A stretch of 64,000 nt of DNA, taken from the NCBI RefSeq assembly GCF_910592395.1, contig NC_088313.1, positions 10,826,937 to 10,890,936 of the forward strand, in the 5' to 3' direction. Below, piece by piece: positions 59,752 through 64,000 of this stretch. The DNA comes from Lineus longissimus. Taxonomy: Eukaryota; Nemertea; Pilidiophora; Heteronemertea; Lineidae. Position 1 is the stretch's first letter, and each line of letters begins with the position of its first letter. The translations under genes were made by a program, and so were the position numbers. The notes under the pieces are model-generated. The model was not told the origin of the DNA. It saw only the letters and a list, made by a program, of their open reading frames with translations, and searched no databases.

Positions 59752-60424
59752 CCTTTGGCTGTTTAGTAATGAGGAATCACAAACAACTTCAGTTCTACTA
59801 TATAATCCGTGTATTAAACTTCATCAAGGAACAATATATTTGCAATCAACGCTGATACATTCACGGAGCACGAGAGGTCATAACACTTCAGAATTTACTT
59901 TTACACTAAACTACTTCTAACTAAGATTTCATCATTTATGCTAAGCGTGGGTGTGAGTAGGAGGGGCTCGAAGAGACCAGGCCCTGTTAGGACCACCAAG
60001 AGTTTACAATCGTACAAATATTTCTTAAGATAAAGCAGGTTACTTATTTCTGAGAACGGAAGTCATCCGCCCACGCAAGATGCGGCAATGGGTCAGTCAA
60101 AGGCATTCTTTTTGATCTGCCGCCAGGCCTAGCAACACAATAACCTTGGAATAAGCATGTCTTTCATTACTATAACAATATACAGATTTCCTCTCCACCC
60201 ACGCACAATAAACTTCAGATCCTGGACACTTCCTTAAACTGTCAGATCTAATTAGGCTCACTTTACTCGAGCGTACTCAATCGTTCTCACGGATCCCCGG
60301 AAGTGAAGACTTTCCTGTTCATTTATAAAACATAAACTTTATATACCAATATTAATCAATCTAAATTCAAACTAAATCTAAAAACAATAACATAATCATC
60401 ATGAAGTCCATTTCGGCAGCCACA
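59727..60424 (-). repeat. BEL/Pao 5' LTR
   Basis: 698 bp, the upstream LTR for this minus-strand element. Its last 25 bp (59727-59751) lie inside the polyprotein frame. It is followed by the TGGCA duplication and the rest of copy B. Confidence 0.95.
60337..60345 (-). promoter_or_regulatory. TATA box in the 5' LTR
   Basis: TATATAAAG on the element strand, about 80 bp from the LTR's outer end, implying a short U3 and a start site near 60310. The 3' LTR has the same box at 53820-53828. Confidence 0.45.
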
Positions 60425-60429
60425 TGGCA
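60425..60429. repeat. Target site duplication, right (TGGCA)
   Basis: Directly follows the CA end of the 5' LTR and matches 53205-53209. Confidence 0.92.
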
Positions 60430-61809
60430 TATGCAGGTCCAAGGTTTCCCAATCAACGTGCGAAATCTCCCTGAAGATGCTGAAGTCTTCAAGCAATATA
60501 TGGGGGTATCGTCAACATAGCGCATCTCTGCCCGAATAATCGGGTCGATCAAAACAAGGCGGCTGAAGTTGGTTTTTCAAAAATCATCGCTAGTTTCTGG
60601 AAGGGGTTGGATGTTATTTAAGAAATGTGTTCTTGTCTTAATTTTCTAAAAACCTTAATACCTACGACCACAACGCTTTACTAATTGACACTTGATCTGC
60701 AATTCAATTCCAAACTGAGGTTGCTTGTACAGTTTGAGGATAAAATCCACCATTTTGCGACTCTACTTTACTCTGGAAATGAAACGAACTCAGCCCATGG
60801 CGTGTTCACCCATTTCATGATATACTGTCTTGTCATCTGTTTATATTTACCATATATGTATTGGATTCCTTCGTCATCCAAAATCTTTTAAGAGTCACAT
60901 CTACCATAGCACGAATTGTAGATCCTGGTTGAGTGGTTGGGTCTTCTCGACAGCCATCAATCTCCATCTGCAGAGGGCTAGATAACAGGAAAAATACATT
61001 CAATGACCTATCTCAAAATGAATAGATTGAAACCAAAAGATTATTTGTTTTCATTTGAGTGAGATGGTTGTTTCTCGCTTTAAGAATTTGATTCCAAATG
61101 TGGCGACCAGGGGGCAAAGGTTAAAAAATGATCAATGAAGTCAAAAGCACCCATCATGTCCAAGTCCATTTTTTTCCCATGTCGACAGGTGAGCACAATG
61201 GCCCTGGCCGTTTCATTTTATAAAGTGGCACTGTTGGAAAGATGCTCACGGGCCATTTTCTGGATCAAGTGAAGTGAAGATGTCTTTGGTTGGCAGCATT
61301 TTCTTGTGGAAAAATGTTGAACGGCCACACTCTTTGCTCGATTCACTGCTTCAATCCTTGCCCAAGTGGCATTATTCCTCAGGCCAAATTGCCTTGGATT
61401 TTTATATCCATCCTTACGTCTGATATTACTAATAACCATATATAAAATGTAACTCATGATTTGTCCAACTAATCAAGATCATCGAGGTCATGTTGCCCAT
61501 TTGGCTGTTAACTTGAGCACTCTCGGTCAGGTGGTCTCACTTGGGGATAAAAGTTCATGACTTGGCCACCAGGGTGCAGGTTCGGAGACATGAAATATGA
61601 TTTTTTTCCCTCCTGGTTGGACAGTTATGAAGTTTGTTTCATGAGTAGATATAATATCAACCAGGACTCTGTGATGCTCACCCCGCAGATTGTAACATCG
61701 TCTTTTGTGTCCCTTGTCCTTGTGTCCTTGTGTCCCTTGTCCTTGAGGCCCTGGACCCCGTGGCCCTTGTACAATGTTGGCTCGAGCTGCCTAAAAATAA
61801 TCAAACTTT
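60430..61809 (+). repeat. Tandem segmental duplication, copy B, right part
   Basis: Continues copy B after the BEL insertion, matching 50101-51593. It is shorter than copy A mainly because the 15-bp minisatellite has contracted (or was never expanded). It diverges from A after AATAATCAAACTTT. Confidence 0.9.
61707..61744 (+). repeat. 15-bp minisatellite, about 2.5 copies (copy B)
   Basis: GTGTCCCTTGTCCTT, a shortened unit, then GTGTCCCTTGTCCTT. It is the counterpart of the ten-copy array at 51379-51528. Confidence 0.9.
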
Positions 61810-62196
61810 GTTCTCTCAGAAAAGTGCACATGAAAATGTCCTTGCATATCTTTCACTGGTCATACTTACAATATTCAACTGTCAGTGTATGGCTTCTATC
61901 ATTTTTCAACACGTGATATTGCTTTGAAACCAAAGCACTGAATGCAGGCAAATCTGCCATTAGCATTGCCAGTTAATGCTTTAGCTTACTGGCAGATTGC
62001 TGTAACTTAGAGTGACACATTTGGGGATTGACTTTTCACTTGAGGCCTTCAATAGCTTTGTTTTACTATTTCACTGTTTGAATATTTTATTCTAATAACG
62101 GTTCAAGAAAATTGACAGTGGCAACCCAATCAACAATTTGGGCAAGTTGTTACTTGATGCATACCCTTCATCTGATCGTCTTGCGGTTCATTCAAA
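61810..62196. other. Low-copy region, nothing recognised
   Basis: No domain-bearing frame. A small imperfect hairpin (AATCTGCCA at 61951, TGGCAGATT ending at 61998) is the only structure seen. Confidence 0.4.
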
Positions 62197-62262
62197 AATC
62201 TTCGGTTGCAATTGCGGACAAGGTTTGTGGCATCTGTAATGATAAATTGGAACAAATGCATA
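62197..62262 (+). repeat. 66-bp direct repeat, copy 1
   Basis: Shares GTTGCAATTGCGGACAAGGT and CATCTGTAATGATAAATTGG with 62848-62913. The two flank the MITE region at a distance of about 650 bp. Confidence 0.75.
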
Positions 62263-62400
62263 AATCATGATTACAGCAATTCTAGTGTTTTCAGTCATGA
62301 AATTACTGCCTAAATATGATGTTGAAATACATCATTTTTTGTCATGAATTACGTTTCCTTCATGAAATTGGACTTTATTCCTTTTATTTCATACAAGTTT

Positions 62401-62567
62401 GCCATTCTTACGACTAGTTATAACAAGGATTTATGCAATTTTGGGAATTAGGGAGTTGAGATTGGTGTTGGGGAAGGGTTAGGGTTTGGGTTAGTGCTAG
62501 GAGGAAGGGTTAGGGTCTGGGTTAGGTTTAATGAATATGAGTTTTTATGACTGTCGTAAGAATAGCC
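62401..62567. mobile_element. MITE-like element with telomere-like interior
   Basis: GCCATTCTTACGAC at 62401 and GTCGTAAGAATAGCC ending at 62567 form inverted ends with one mismatch, and weaker similarity extends on both sides. The interior is rich in GGTTAGGG-like repeats. Short, non-coding and terminally inverted, it fits a non-autonomous DNA element. Confidence 0.5.
62471..62527 (+). repeat. Degenerate telomere-like repeat
   Basis: Irregular GGGTTAGGGTTTGGGTTAG-type units, related to the TTAGGG animal telomere repeat. They lie inside the MITE, so an interstitial origin is likelier than a true telomere. Confidence 0.6.
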
Positions 62568-62847
62568 AGTAGATTGTATGTAAAATCCAATGGAACCATC
62601 ATAACAACAGCTGCGGCCTTGTACTTATTTAAACAATGTGAGCTAGTTCATTACTCAAAACTCGTGATCAACCCTTAACTTGCAACCAATGAGATGGCAT
62701 CACCGCTTCAAATACTGCCTCCTGATTTAGTGACCCGATTGTACTCTCCAGTTCTTTTGCGCAAAGCATGAATTGGAAAGTAAAAATCTAATACTATATT
62801 ATACATACCTACATGTAACCCTTCACCTTGAAAACCATACCAGCGAG

Positions 62848-62913
62848 AATCTTTCGTTGCAATTGCGGACAAGGTATGCGTCATCTGTAATGATAAATTG
62901 GCACAAATTCATA
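62848..62913 (+). repeat. 66-bp direct repeat, copy 2
   Basis: Counterpart of 62197-62262 with scattered substitutions. Confidence 0.75.
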
Positions 62914-62989
62914 GTTTCAAATTCCTTAAGTTGAGAGCATTTTTTCATTTTTGGCTCAAGTAACCTATAGTAGAATAGGGTATCAGGCT

Positions 62990-63163
62990 GTTTCGCTACA
63001 TTGCCAGTTCGCTACAAGTCGTTTCGCTACATGTGGCGGTCGTTTCGCTACATGGTAGGTCGTTTCGCTACATGGGTGGAGTCGTTTCGCTACATGATGG
63101 GTATGGTCGTTTCGCTACATGGAGGACGTTTCGCTACATGGGTGGAGTCGTTTCGCTACATGG
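62990..63163 (+). repeat. Interspersed GTTTCGCTACA minisatellite
   Basis: Nine occurrences of (C/T)GTTTCGCTACA (one degenerate, GTTCGCTACA at about 63007), separated by variable 5-16-bp G-rich linkers such as TGGGTGGAGT. Spacing is irregular, unlike a simple tandem repeat. Confidence 0.85.
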
Positions 63164-63936
63164 ATGTAGTCATTATTTTTACTCTATTTTACCCTACTAT
63201 AATTCCCGGTGGTGACTACAAATTTATTATAGCACAGTTTGCCGGTAAAAAAACTTATACGGTTTGATGGCGCGCAAGGGGTTCTTGTCGTCCTGGCCTG
63301 GGTTAGGCCACATAAAAAAAAGAGTTGGTGATCGTCCCCGCCCGCCCCTACGAAAAACGCCCGGCCCCATTTTTTGTTAAAATCCTAAAAAAGTTGGTAT
63401 AATGTTCTCTGCTATAGGGTCAGAATTGCATGGTTGGAATCTCTATGAAATTTCCTTTCAAATGACACCAAACATGTCTGTTTAGGTTTATTGTACCCAG
63501 AGATATTTACTTGATTTGAGCGAAAGATTGCTCCTATAGCGCCACTAAGATCGTCAGTGTCATACACTGTGTATACTACAATGGTCGGGAGGACTGGTTC
63601 CCATGCCATCATATTTACAATATCTTGAAGTATTGAACTGTGAGAATTTTGAAAGAGATCAGTCCACCAACAGCTATACCCGTCGAACTTTGGGACATTT
63701 TTTTTTGGGACACCCGATATATATGCATTGAGCTGCCTCAAATTAATTGTTCCATCATTTGACCGTATATCTATATATACAGATGGATGATGAGATTTAT
63801 ACTTAAATTAACTCTCAATATAAACCGTGCTTTGCGTGAATTTATTGCAAAAGCTGAGTTTGTCGATTTATTTCTTTATTTTTATTACTTGCTTAGAAAT
63901 ATCTGTAGGCCATGTACATTTGTCTCTTTTACATTT
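63164..63936. other. Low-copy region without a recognisable gene
   Basis: A 109-codon minus-strand frame (63412-63741) has no recognisable domain and begins in a CGGGTGTCCCAAAAAAAAAT string that looks like repeat sequence. Nothing else is supported. Confidence 0.4.
63923..63930 (-). promoter_or_regulatory. Histone downstream element candidate
   Basis: AAAAGAGA on the minus strand, 11 nt after the stem-loop. Purine-rich elements at this distance pair with U7 snRNA in metazoan histone pre-mRNA processing. Confidence 0.5.
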
Positions 63937-63962
63937 TTGACGGCCCTGAAAAGGGCCGTATA
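63937..63962 (-). promoter_or_regulatory. Histone mRNA 3' stem-loop
   Basis: The minus strand reads GGCCCTTTTCAGGGCC (63957 to 63942), fitting the metazoan histone consensus GGYYCTHHTHARRRCC at every position, with the stem extended by two pairs (AC/GT). The purine-rich element 11 nt downstream supports it. The histone coding region should lie to the right of 64000 on the minus strand. The few bases between the loop and the window edge contain stops and do not reveal which histone. Confidence 0.7.
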
Positions 63963-64000
63963 TTAATGCTGCACCAAAGGCCTAGCGCCTCCTAAGGATA

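Larger units (their letters stand above)
53210..60424 (-). mobile_element. Complete BEL/Pao LTR retrotransposon
   Basis: A 7,215-bp element in minus orientation: 5' LTR 59727-60424, primer-binding region just inside it, one long polyprotein frame (59751-54076), a short 3' untranslated stretch (53908-54075) and the 3' LTR 53210-53907. LTRs begin TG and end CA, are 698 bp each and differ at 4 positions by eye. A 5-bp TGGCA duplication flanks it. The domain order (gag-like DUF1759, CCHC, aspartic protease DUF1758, RT, RNase H, integrase, DUF5641) is diagnostic of BEL/Pao. There is no env-like frame. High LTR identity and an unbroken frame indicate a recent insertion. Confidence 0.97.

Noticed and set aside
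60367-60552. Frame with an RYVDD string resembling an RT catalytic box
   Set aside because: Only 61 codons, it crosses the LTR boundary, and it has none of the neighbouring RT motifs; a chance match.
62471-62527. Chromosome end suggested by telomere-like repeats
   Set aside because: The repeats are short, degenerate, internal to a MITE-like element and followed by more ordinary sequence.
62990-63163. CRISPR-like repeat-spacer look of the GTTTCGCTACA array
   Set aside because: Repeats of 11-12 bp and linkers of 5-16 bp are far too short, no cas genes are present and the genome is animal; it is a minisatellite.
63412-63741. 109-codon minus-strand frame near the right edge
   Set aside because: No domain and low-complexity start in an A-run; treated as non-coding.

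Overview
This is a piece of an invertebrate animal nuclear genome, probably marine. The reasons are the eukaryotic repeat classes (a BEL/Pao LTR retrotransposon, two non-LTR retrotransposon lineages, a PIF/Harbinger-like DNA element, MITEs), long tandem satellites, long homopolymer G/C runs, and a metazoan-type histone mRNA 3' stem-loop at the right edge. I cannot name the species. The only long open reading frame is a retrotransposon polyprotein. Almost everything else is repeat-derived or non-coding.

Layout. (1) 1-2455: AT-rich tandem array of ~530-bp units, minus strand, running off the left edge. Each unit derives from the part of a LINE ORF2 that follows the reverse transcriptase domain (L1/Tx1-like). 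(2) 2456-10745: array of a different LINE tail (RNase H plus C-terminal CCHC-like knuckle), minus strand. It carries two copies of a Harbinger-like element (3394-4120, truncated; 7077-7921, with 41-bp terminal inverted repeats). (3) 10746-11462: a 717-bp element with 17-bp perfect terminal inverted repeats. (4) 11463-11582: the minus-strand array resumes, then flips strand at about 11582. (5) 11583-15050: the same RNase H LINE array on the plus strand. (6) 15051-45463: the first satellite again, on the plus strand, expanded to 30 kb. It has shortened monomers and higher-order repeats, the clearest being three near-identical 3,498-bp copies. Blocks 1 to 6 form one large, diverged fold-back centred near 11.58 kb.

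(7) 45464-48632: low-copy-looking DNA with G/C homopolymer runs, a possible TATA-less promoter patch, a 185-bp hairpin and possible MITE/SINE pieces. (8) 48633-61809: a ~2.9-kb segment duplicated in tandem (copy A 48633-51593; copy B 51741-53209 plus 60430-61809). Copy B is split by a complete BEL/Pao element (53210-60424) with 698-bp LTRs differing at 4 positions, a 5-bp target duplication and an uninterrupted 1,891-codon polyprotein frame. Copy A keeps the empty site. (9) 61810-64000: low-copy DNA with a MITE holding telomere-like sequence, a GTTTCGCTACA minisatellite and, on the minus strand at the edge, a consensus histone 3' stem-loop, so a histone gene probably lies just beyond 64000.

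The most unusual structure is the 45-kb fold-back built from tandem arrays of two unrelated LINE tails. One of these has matured into a satellite with higher-order repeats and divergent edges. Whether it works as a hairpin-RNA/small-RNA source or as (peri)centromeric satellite is inference. All comparisons were by eye; no alignments or database searches were run.
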